DNA from: an uncultured Ruminococcus sp.
GTDB taxonomy: Bacteria; Bacillota; Clostridia; Oscillospirales; Ruminococcaceae
Direction: 5' to 3'
Assembly: GCF_946187255.1 (NCBI RefSeq)
Contig: NZ_CAMHRZ010000106.1
Span: 1 to 10,283 of the forward strand
Length of the DNA stretch: 10,283 nt
Shown: piece by piece, positions 4,679 through 10,283 of the stretch
Position numbering within the stretch: the first letter of the stretch is position 1
Layout: each line of letters opens with the position of its first letter
Notes under the pieces: model-generated
Seen by the model: only the letters and a program-made list of their open reading frames with translations
Databases searched by the model: none
Told to the model about the DNA's origin: nothing
Translations under genes and position numbers: made by a program

Positions 4679-6295
4679 ATGATAACAGTTTCAAACGTAA
4701 GTCTTTCTTTCGGAGGACAGCTGCTTTTTAAGGATGTGGATCTTAAATTCACAGGCGGCAATTGCTATGGCATAATAGGTGCCAACGGTGCAGGCAAGTC
4801 TACTTTCCTGCGTATACTCAACGGCGAACTGGAGCCGACTACGGGCGAAGTGGCTATAAGCAAGGGCGAGCGCCTTTCGGTGCTGAAGCAGGATCACTTC
4901 GCGTATGATGAGTATACAGTGCTGGATACGGTGATAATGGGTAATAAGCGCCTTTATGATATCATGAAGGAAAAGGACGAATTGTATGCTAAGGAGGATT
5001 TCTCCGATGAGGACGGCGACCGCGCAGGTCAGCTGGAAAGCGAATTCGCTGAGCTCAACGGCTGGGAGGCTGAATCCGACGCTTCCAAGCTGATACAGGG
5101 TCTGGGTCTGCCGGAGGAACTGCTCTATCAGCAGATGGCGGGTCTTTCGGGTAATGAGAAGGTCAAGGTGCTGCTGGCGCAGGCGCTTTTCGGCAACCCC
5201 GATATAATCATGCTGGACGAGCCTACCAACCACCTGGATATAGACGCTATCCGCTGGCTGGAGGACTTCCTGGCGGACTACTTCGGCACAGTGTTGGTGG
5301 TAAGCCATGACAGACATTTCCTTAATAATGTGTGTACCCATATCGTGGATATCGACTATACCAAGATAAAGATGTATGTGGGCAACTACGAATTCTGGTA
5401 CGAATCCTCTCAGCTGATGCAGAGACTTATCAAGAACCAGAACAAGAAGGCGGAGGAAAAGATCAAGGAACTGCAGGAGTTCATCAACCGCTTCTCCGCA
5501 AATAAGTCGAAGTCCAAGCAGGCTACCGCAAGACGTAAGCTGCTGGATAAGCTGACAGTTGAGGAAATGCCCGCATCATCAAGAAAGTATCCCTTTATCG
5601 GATTCAATATCGACAGGGAACTGGGCAAGGATATACTGAAAGTAAATAATATCTCCAAGACGGTGGACGGCGTAAAGCTGCTGAATAACGTCAGCTTCAC
5701 CCTCTCCCGCACCGATAAGGTGGCGTTCATCGGTGAGAGCGAGCAGGCGATAACCGCGCTGTTCAAGATACTGGCTGAGGAAACCGAGCCCGATGAGGGT
5801 ACCATCAAGTGGGGCGTGTCTACCTCGCGTTCCTATTTCCCTGTGGATAACTCGGAATTCTTCAACGGACACACCGAAAGCATCGTTGACTGGCTGCGCC
5901 CCTATTCCACTTCTGAGGTAACGGATACTTTCCTGCGCGGATTTTTAGGACGTATGCTGTTCAGCGGCGATGAGATATACAAGCCCGTAGAGGTGCTTTC
6001 GGGCGGCGAGAAGGTAAGATGTATGTTCAGCCGCATGATGCTCTTCGGCTCGAATGTTATACTGCTCGACCGTCCCACCAACCACCTGGACCTCGAAAGC
6101 ATAACCGCTGTCAACAACGCGCTGCGCGATTTCAAGGGCGTTGTAATATTCGCGAGCCACGACCACGAGATAGTACAGACAGTGGCTAACCGCATCATCG
6201 AGATAACTCCCGACGGCTGTATCGACCGTATGGGTACATACGAGGAGTTCCTTGAATGGCGCCGCGAACAGGGCATGAAGTCCTTTATCGAGTAA
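4679..6295 (+). CDS. ykpA: ABC-F ATPase, YbiT/YkpA type, one ATP site degenerate
   Basis: A 538-residue soluble ABC-F protein with two nucleotide-binding domains and no membrane segments. ABC-F proteins act on the ribosome; the length and segments such as FAYDEYTVLDTVIMG and VCTHIVDIDYTKIKMYVGNYEFW fit the YbiT/YkpA group rather than the resistance groups. Domain 1 has an intact Walker A (G34-ANGAGKST-42), signature LSGNEK (156-161) and Walker B with D180-E181. A basic linker NKSKSKQATARRKLLDKL follows. Domain 2 has LSGGEK (440-445), but its Walker A is G352-ESEQAITALF with Ile358 in place of the lysine, and Walker B reads LLD464-R465-PTNHLD with Arg in place of the catalytic Glu. The start has AGGAG 8 bases upstream. 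The gene is followed by its own terminator. Function is inferred from family; the symbol is by resemblance. Confidence 0.9.
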   Translation: MITVSNVSLSFGGQLLFKDVDLKFTGGNCYGIIGANGAGKSTFLRILNGELEPTTGEVAISKGERLSVLKQDHFAYDEYTVLDTVIMGNKRLYDIMKEKDELYAKEDFSDEDGDRAGQLESEFAELNGWEAESDASKLIQGLGLPEELLYQQMAGLSGNEKVKVLLAQALFGNPDIIMLDEPTNHLDIDAIRWLEDFLADYFGTVLVVSHDRHFLNNVCTHIVDIDYTKIKMYVGNYEFWYESSQLMQRLIKNQNKKAEEKIKELQEFINRFSANKSKSKQATARRKLLDKLTVEEMPASSRKYPFIGFNIDRELGKDILKVNNISKTVDGVKLLNNVSFTLSRTDKVAFIGESEQAITALFKILAEETEPDEGTIKWGVSTSRSYFPVDNSEFFNGHTESIVDWLRPYSTSEVTDTFLRGFLGRMLFSGDEIYKPVEVLSGGEKVRCMFSRMMLFGSNVILLDRPTNHLDLESITAVNNALRDFKGVVIFASHDHEIVQTVANRIIEITPDGCIDRMGTYEEFLEWRREQGMKSFIE

Positions 6296-6367
6296 GCATA
6301 TCAAAAATATCACCCCAATGGCAATTTGGATTAAATAAATGATATAAAAAGCTAAAAAATTGATAGA

Positions 6368-6406
6368 CAGACTGCATGGACTTGGTGCTGTGCAGTCTGA
6401 TTTTTT
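6368..6406 (+). terminator. Rho-independent terminator after the ABC-F gene
   Basis: CAGACTGCA (6368-6376) pairs with TGCAGTCTG (6391-6399) and is followed by A and six Ts (6401-6406). It closes the ABC-F transcription unit 73 bases after the stop codon. The bases between stop and stem are AT-rich with nothing recognisable. Confidence 0.88.
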
Positions 6407-6561
6407 GTATAAGGACAGTTGCGTGCCTATTGACGAATGCCGAGATCACGCTGTTGTAAGGCGATGATGAATTTCATGTTATCAAAAAGTTAACTTGTTT
6501 GACAAAAAAACTGTGGTTGAAAATTTTTACATCTGCGGCAGGGTTTGTTCGCCAAAATCTA
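6407..6561. other. Spacer before the cellulase promoter
   Basis: About 155 bases with no supported gene. It contains an orphan TTGACA (6499-6504) with no -10 at a workable distance. Regulatory sites for the cellulase would be expected here, but I see no clear inverted repeat. Confidence 0.4.
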
Positions 6562-6590
6562 TTGACATTCACGGGATAAAACTGTATAAT
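6562..6590 (+). promoter_or_regulatory. Perfect consensus promoter of the cellulase
   Basis: TTGACA (6562-6567), exactly 17 bases, TATAAT (6585-6590). The predicted start is near 6597, leaving a leader of about 140 bases before the cellulase ATG. A perfect promoter suggests strong expression, with any control exerted at the leader or by a repressor. Confidence 0.88.
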
Positions 6591-6596
6591 AAATCC

Positions 6597-6736
6597 AACG
6601 GAAACTGTCGTTTCCATGAGAGGTTTTTGTGACGCGTAACGCTGGTTCCGCGTCATGGGGTTAAGGTACGTTTCCGCGGGATTACTGCTGATCTTCTGCG
6701 GAGACTGCCAAATTTTCAGAGAGGTGATTATATCTT
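6597..6736 (+). promoter_or_regulatory. Structured 5' leader of the cellulase gene
   Basis: Three stems are visible: GGAAAC (6600-6605) with GTTTCC (6610-6615); TGACGCG (6630-6636) with CGCGTCA (6649-6655); and TTTCCGC (6671-6677) with GCGGAGA (6698-6704, one G-U pair). A second GTTTCCG at 6670-6676 can also pair with CGGAAAC at 6599-6605, which would exclude both the first and third stems. The leader ends in AGAGAGGTGA before the ATG at 6737. The alternative pairings are suggestive of a switch, but I recognise no known riboswitch class. Confidence 0.45.
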
Positions 6737-8659
6737 ATGAAGAAGAACATCAAGGGCAGGATACTGTCCGTAATGTCAGCAGCAGCTATGGCAGCTACTA
6801 CCATGAGCGCTCTGCCGGCAACGATCTCCGCATCTGCTTCTACTCTTTCGGGTCAGAATGCTAAGGGTATCGTATCCCAGATGAAGATCGGCTGGAATCT
6901 CGGTAATACGCTGGACGCGCACGGTTCAAGGGTGCCCGCAGGCTCATCGCCCGAGACTTACGCTACTCAGTGGAAGATGCCCGCTCCCAATGCACAGCAG
7001 TTCCAGGCAGTTAAGGAAGCAGGCTTCAACACCGTTCGTATTCCCGTTACCTGGTACGAGCATCTTGAGCAGCGCGGCAACAGCTATCATGTAAACGATG
7101 CATGGATGAGCTACGTTAAGAAGACCGTAGACTACGCTATCGACCGTGATATGTTCGTTATCCTGAACATCCACCATGAGGATTTCATCAATGTGGGTCA
7201 GTTCACCGATAATTCCTATTATCAGGCAGAAGTAAAGATGAAGAGCATCTGGTCTGAGGTCGCTGAGACATTCAAGAACTATGACCAGCACCTCATCTTC
7301 GAGGGCATGAACGAGCCCCGTGAGACAGGCAGAGGCAGCGCTATCGAGTGGGGCAGCGGTGACTCCAATTCCTGGAATTATATCAACAGACTGAATGAAG
7401 TATTCGTAAGAACTGTCCGCGCACAGGGCTCCAGCCAGAACCAGGAGCGTCTGCTGATGCTCCCCGGCTATGCAGCTTCCAGCAGCTACGATGCTATCAA
7501 CAACATCCAGATCCCGTACAATGCGGGCAACGTGGCACTTTCCGTTCACGCTTATGCTCCTTACTACTTCACAATGGCGCATGACGACAAGGCAAATCAC
7601 AAGTTCCCGGGTCAGTCAGGCTGGGGCGAGGATTATGAGTCCGCGCTGAGCGATATGTTCGGCTACTTCGGTCAGCTGCAGTCGATAAAGGGCGCTCCCA
7701 TAATCATCGGTGAGTTCTCCGCTTCCGACTTCAACAACACTGAGGATCGTGTAAGATGGGCAAAGAGCTATCTGAGCAAGGCTAAGGACAAGGGTATCCC
7801 CTGCGTTCTGTGGGACAACAACGTTATCGGTGCGACCGACGGTGAGGCTCACGGCTATCTGAACCGCGGCAACTGCACATGGTACAGCCAGTCCAAGCCT
7901 GTAATTGAGGCTATGATGGAGGTATACAACATCAGCGGTTCGACAGGCGAGGATGTAAATGCAAACTACGTTTGGTCTAAGGTAAACATCGGCTCTGACT
8001 GGATCGAGCTTTTCAAGGAAGGTCAAGGCAGAAAGGTCGATGTATGGAAGAACTTCACAGTTTCGGGCTGGAAGAACTTCTGCAACAAGGATTACGATTT
8101 CGTTCTCGTTTATGATTCTGGCTCAGAGCCTGAGCTGGTTCTCCAGGACGGCAATTACGACACATGGAATCGTATATCTTCCACCGATACCACAAGTACT
8201 CCTTTCATCAAGAAGTTCACTTACGATGATATTATGAAGGCAGTCAACAGCAGCGGTCTGTCATTCAATGATATGAAGAACCTGTTCATCAGCGCTACAA
8301 CAACTGAGCTTACAGCTTACGGTCTGTACGCAGTTCCGAAGTCCAACGGCGGCAGCGGCGGCGGAAACGATAATCCTGTCATCAACGATCCCAGCCTGTA
8401 CCCTGTAGTTCAGACTCAGGTGAATAATCACAAGATCGGCTTCAAGTGGAACGCAGTTCAAGGTGCTGAGAAGTACGGCATCGGCGTATACCAGGCTAAC
8501 AAGTGGGTAGTAAAGAAGCAGGTTGACGCAAGCGTTCACACATGGACAAGCCCTCAGGTTACCAGCGGTACCTACAGACTGGTAGTTCTCGCTAAGGTAA
8601 ACGGACAGTGGGTAAATACTGACGTATTCAAGAAGTCATTCTATGTAACTGTTAGATGA
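6737..8659 (+). CDS. Secreted GH5 (subfamily 4-like) endoglucanase with C-terminal modules
   Basis: A 640-residue extracellular endo-beta-1,4-glucanase. Residues 1-34 are a Sec signal peptide (basic MKKNIKGR, Ala-rich core, cleavage expected after ISASA). The GH5 domain covers about 44-393: GWNLGNTLDAHG (52-63), the VRIPVTWYEH strand, NIHHE with H146-H147, the acid/base E193 in GMNEPRETG, the nucleophile E326 in IIIGEFSASDF, and W359 in LWDNN. These motifs suit subfamily 4, whose members cleave cellulose, lichenan or xyloglucan. Residues ~400-535 form an unrecognised, aromatic-rich module, probably carbohydrate-binding. A GGSGGG linker (about 538-543) leads to a ~90-residue C-terminal beta-sandwich (551-640: IGFKWNAVQGAEKYGIGVY...), resembling FnIII or the CBM37-type tails of R. 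albus. There is no dockerin, so it is not cellulosomal. It is a single gene with its own promoter and terminator. Confidence 0.93.
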   Translation: MKKNIKGRILSVMSAAAMAATTMSALPATISASASTLSGQNAKGIVSQMKIGWNLGNTLDAHGSRVPAGSSPETYATQWKMPAPNAQQFQAVKEAGFNTVRIPVTWYEHLEQRGNSYHVNDAWMSYVKKTVDYAIDRDMFVILNIHHEDFINVGQFTDNSYYQAEVKMKSIWSEVAETFKNYDQHLIFEGMNEPRETGRGSAIEWGSGDSNSWNYINRLNEVFVRTVRAQGSSQNQERLLMLPGYAASSSYDAINNIQIPYNAGNVALSVHAYAPYYFTMAHDDKANHKFPGQSGWGEDYESALSDMFGYFGQLQSIKGAPIIIGEFSASDFNNTEDRVRWAKSYLSKAKDKGIPCVLWDNNVIGATDGEAHGYLNRGNCTWYSQSKPVIEAMMEVYNISGSTGEDVNANYVWSKVNIGSDWIELFKEGQGRKVDVWKNFTVSGWKNFCNKDYDFVLVYDSGSEPELVLQDGNYDTWNRISSTDTTSTPFIKKFTYDDIMKAVNSSGLSFNDMKNLFISATTTELTAYGLYAVPKSNGGSGGGNDNPVINDPSLYPVVQTQVNNHKIGFKWNAVQGAEKYGIGVYQANKWVVKKQVDASVHTWTSPQVTSGTYRLVVLAKVNGQWVNTDVFKKSFYVTVR

Positions 8660-8690
8660 TCCTGACAGACAATTTCGTTTGCTAAATACT

Positions 8691-8725
8691 GCCCCCGTCA
8701 GAGGATATCTCTGACGGGGGCTTTT
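8691..8725 (+). terminator. Strong rho-independent terminator of the cellulase
   Basis: GCCCCCGTCAGAG (8691-8703) pairs perfectly with CTCTGACGGGGGC (8709-8721) around a 5-base loop, followed by TTTT. The 13-base-pair stem makes it the strongest terminator in the window. Confidence 0.93.
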
Positions 8726-8927
8726 ATTGTGGATGATGATATTCGGAATCTTTATTACTGTCGTTATCAGTCCCGGCTGCTCTCTCCGACTTTTTTTCGT
8801 ATGGTCTGCCGCCCTGGCTGCCCATAGCTCTGATATCGACATCACTTGCCGATATGCACGCAGATGTCCGCCCGCCGAGATCAACGGCGGCGATCCCAAG
8901 AATGATCCTATCAAAGCAATACCGCAA
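8724..8927 (-). other. Spacer with a possible coding remnant
   Basis: The 265 bases between the cellulase terminator and the next gene hold no confident gene. On the minus strand a 67-codon frame (TTG start, no ribosome binding site) ends at the edge of the cellulase terminator with a hydrophilic tail (GSQGGRPYEKKSERAAGTDN...). Its codon use is gene-like, but its start lies in the T-run of the minus-strand terminator at 8926-8965. It could be the decayed 3' part of a gene. Confidence 0.2.
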
Positions 8928-8965
8928 AAAAGCAGACCATAAGGCGAACCGCCATTATGATCTGC
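8926..8965 (-). terminator. Rho-independent terminator of the U32-like gene
   Basis: Read on the minus strand, GCAGATCATAATGGCG pairs with CGCCTTATGGTCTGC with one bulge and one wobble pair, then six Ts (8931-8926). It lies 22 bases after the stop codon of the gene at 8988-9953. Confidence 0.85.
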
Positions 8966-8987
8966 TAAACTATTTTAAAAACCGCTA

Positions 8988-9953
8988 TCACATATTATCG
9001 ATCTTTATTACACCGTTCTTTTCAAGGTTGTGCATGAAAATGAACCTTGCTTCGTCGCGACATTCGGGCTTGATGAGATAATACATATATGTCTCAAGTA
9101 CCCATAATCTGCCCGTTCCTCTGCCCGAAAGCTTGAACTGGTTGAATCCTCTGGGAAGATACTCGTTCCAGATAAGATCGGGGCTGATGTGCTGCCTGAG
9201 AGTGCGTATCTCAAAGGGATCTCTCCTCATGGCAGGACAGTCGAAATCAGTGGCAAGGGTCTTGTTCGAGTAGTCCTTCATGTCAAAGGGCTTGCCGGGA
9301 TACTTGCGGATGTGCTCGTTGTAGGCTATCATCTGTAAACCGCAGGTCTCGTATTCGTCAGATCTCTTCTGGCAGTTGGGGATGCAGCTGGAATTCGCCA
9401 GCAGCTCAACTTTCTCCTTGTGGGGCAGATCATCCAGTATGTCCCACCTGTTGTTCAGGTCGTAGTCAAGTACCACCACATTGTAATCCTTGTTCAGTTC
9501 CTCGTGCAGCTTAACAGGGTCGGTGATGCGCTTGCAGGTGGAGCTGGTCACCTTGTACTTCGGATATGTCTCTCTTATGTAGTTTTCAAGCAGTTCGGAG
9601 AATACGATGACCTCGTTCAAGCCGTTGTTGGCTATCTGCATAACCATGTTGCAGTAGTCATCTTTCAGGTGCTCCTCTTTCAGCATGGGGTTTGTAAATG
9701 TAAATCTAACGGGTATCCCTCTGCTGTTGCAGGCTTCAACTACCGCATAGATATAGTCGGGTGAACAGGTAAAGCCGCCGATGGGTCTGCCGCCGTTCCA
9801 TACCGACGGAGGGAATGCTCCGAAAAGTGAAGCTATCTCAACGCCGTCACGAAAGTATTCGGGACAGTTTTCAAGCATGGTTATAAGCACCATGTTCATT
9901 TTAAAGTTGCCGGTAAGTCCGGGAAGATGAAATCTGGCTTTGATATTATCCAT
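8988..9953 (-). CDS. U32/UbiU-like TIM-barrel protein, probable Fe-S
   Basis: A 321-residue soluble protein. The ATG at 9953 has AAGGAGAA about 7 bases upstream. The segments FTCSPDYIYAVVEACNSRGIPVRFTFTNP, MQIANNGLNEVIVFSELL and DYNVVVLDYDLN read like successive strands and helices of a TIM barrel, as in the peptidase U32 superfamily (PrtC, YhbU/UbiU, YhbV/UbiV). Cysteines at 190, 194, 204 and 239 (C-x3-C-x9-C-x34-C) sit where UbiU and UbiV hold a 4Fe-4S cluster, followed by a second-domain-like C-terminal region. Known U32 members modify tRNA or rRNA, or hydroxylate quinones; which reaction this one does is not visible. It is monocistronic, with promoter at 10005-10033 and terminator at 8926-8965. 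The family assignment is by pattern only. Confidence 0.65.
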   Translation of the reverse strand: MDNIKARFHLPGLTGNFKMNMVLITMLENCPEYFRDGVEIASLFGAFPPSVWNGGRPIGGFTCSPDYIYAVVEACNSRGIPVRFTFTNPMLKEEHLKDDYCNMVMQIANNGLNEVIVFSELLENYIRETYPKYKVTSSTCKRITDPVKLHEELNKDYNVVVLDYDLNNRWDILDDLPHKEKVELLANSSCIPNCQKRSDEYETCGLQMIAYNEHIRKYPGKPFDMKDYSNKTLATDFDCPAMRRDPFEIRTLRQHISPDLIWNEYLPRGFNQFKLSGRGTGRLWVLETYMYYLIKPECRDEARFIFMHNLEKNGVIKIDNM

Positions 9954-9983
9954 AGTAATTCTCCTTGTTTATCATAAATTTTT

Positions 9984-9997
9984 GGAGAAAATTCTCC
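9984..9997 (-). promoter_or_regulatory. 14-base palindrome at the transcription start
   Basis: GGAGAAAATTCTCC has perfect 6-base inverted arms (GGAGAA / TTCTCC) around AA. It lies at or just after the predicted minus-strand transcription start (near 9998) of the U32-like gene, as expected for a repressor operator. It could also fold as a short RNA hairpin at the 5' end. Confidence 0.4.
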
Positions 9998-10004
9998 TGA
10001 TACC

Positions 10005-10033
10005 ATTATACAGCATATCCCGAAAAAAATCAA
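10005..10033 (-). promoter_or_regulatory. Vegetative promoter of the U32-like gene
   Basis: On the minus strand TTGATT (10033-10028), 17 bases, TATAAT (10010-10005). The leader to the ATG at 9953 is about 45 bases. Confidence 0.72.
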
Positions 10034-10129
10034 CAACTTTTTGTGACTTATCTCAATTCGTTGTTTATCACTGAAAATGACGGTCGGTCTTTTCGTGGGC
10101 AGAACAGCACGCAGAACCCGCAGTCGGGC

Positions 10130-10158
10130 TTGACTTGTTGTTTGTTTTTTGATATAAT
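10130..10158 (+). promoter_or_regulatory. Vegetative promoter at the right edge
   Basis: TTGACT (10130-10135), 17 bases, TATAAT (10153-10158); transcription should start near 10165. It diverges from the U32-like gene, with about 95 bases between the two -35 elements and no further recognisable site there. It serves the leader ORF at 10218 and presumably a gene beyond the window. Confidence 0.78.
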
Positions 10159-10217
10159 TAATTATATAGGGTGTGTTATTCCCGCCCATTTAACGGCTTC
10201 TGAAGGAGACACAGCAC

Positions 10218-10265
10218 ATGAAAATATGTCGTTTGATATATCACAGCCGCTATGTGTCTTTCTGA
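10218..10265 (+). CDS. 15-residue leader-peptide-like ORF
   Basis: AAGGAG (10203-10208) lies 9 bases before the ATG; the frame encodes MKICRLIYHSRYVSF and stops with TGA at 10263-10265. AGACACA (10207-10213), just at the end of the Shine-Dalgarno, is the exact complement of TGTGTCT (10253-10259) inside the last codons, so a ribosome on the ORF would change the folding. A good promoter, a good ribosome binding site and a very short frame together resemble leader peptides used in attenuation. The downstream gene is not in the window, so its role cannot be confirmed. Confidence 0.5.
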   Translation: MKICRLIYHSRYVSF

Positions 10266-10283
10266 TAAGCATTAGATTTGTGT

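Noticed and set aside
4290..4694. A 134-codon minus-strand frame with repeated NPNCDCVG peptides
   Set aside because: The repetition comes from the two DNA repeat copies. The frame crosses the hairpin insert and has no ribosome binding site, so it is treated as non-coding repeat.
6499..6504. A second TTGACA upstream of the cellulase promoter
   Set aside because: No -10-like hexamer lies 16 to 18 bases downstream; the pair at 6562-6590 is perfect and better placed.
6655..6864. A 69-codon frame starting in the cellulase leader
   Set aside because: It overlaps the cellulase signal-peptide codons in another frame, its ATG has no Shine-Dalgarno, and it lies in the leader stem region.
8727..8942. 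A plus-strand 71-codon frame with a hydrophobic start
   Set aside because: It begins at the end of the cellulase terminator without promoter or ribosome binding site, and its end lies within the opposite-strand terminator.
8932..8955. Minus-strand ATG at 8955 giving a short hydrophobic peptide (MAVRLMVCFFAVLL)
   Set aside because: The bases form the stem and T-run of the terminator of the U32-like gene, which explains the apparent hydrophobic codons.
1..10283. Search for a defence, phage, toxin or natural-product cluster
   Set aside because: No nuclease, reverse transcriptase, recombinase, restriction, NRPS/PKS or phage genes are visible. The gene content is housekeeping plus one secreted cellulase.

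Overview
The window looks like chromosome of a low-to-mid GC, cellulolytic member of the Clostridia, most like Ruminococcus (the R. albus group fits best). The reasons are a secreted family 5 cellulase with accessory modules but no dockerin, strong AGGAGG-type ribosome binding sites, near-consensus vegetative promoters with 17-base spacers, and the general style of the proteins. The genus is an inference from protein character only.

Layout. At the left, on the minus strand, a purine gene (purB, adenylosuccinate lyase of the long, eukaryote-like type) is followed after 3 bases by a GNAT acetyltransferase and then by the first 22 codons of a small zinc-ribbon-like protein that runs off the window. 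On the plus strand come a four-helix DUF5684-type membrane protein with its own promoter and terminator, then an operon of a second GNAT enzyme, an unrecognised 158-residue protein and a truncated, frame-disrupted copy of that protein's C-terminal part. A 400-base gene-free stretch follows. It holds heptamer tandem repeats, two diverged copies of a ~100-base repeat (one interrupted by a 78-base hairpin element) and a GC-rich hairpin, and leads into an ABC-F ATPase of the YbiT/YkpA group. After a terminator comes the GH5 cellulase, with a perfect consensus promoter and a ~140-base structured leader. At the right, a minus-strand gene encodes a U32/UbiU-like protein with four cysteines placed for an iron-sulfur cluster. 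Divergent from it, a promoter drives a 15-codon leader-peptide-like ORF whose main gene lies beyond the window.

How the genes work together: they do not form one pathway. The window is mainly housekeeping chromosome plus an extracellular plant-polysaccharide enzyme. The most unusual protein feature is in the ABC-F ATPase. Three key residues of one of its two composite ATP sites (Walker A lysine, catalytic glutamate, partner signature glycine) are all replaced, while the other site is intact. The most interesting non-coding features are the interrupted repeat pair upstream of that gene, the leaders of the cellulase and of the second GNAT gene, and the leader ORF at the right edge. I found no CRISPR array, tRNA, rRNA, transposase, phage gene or defence system.
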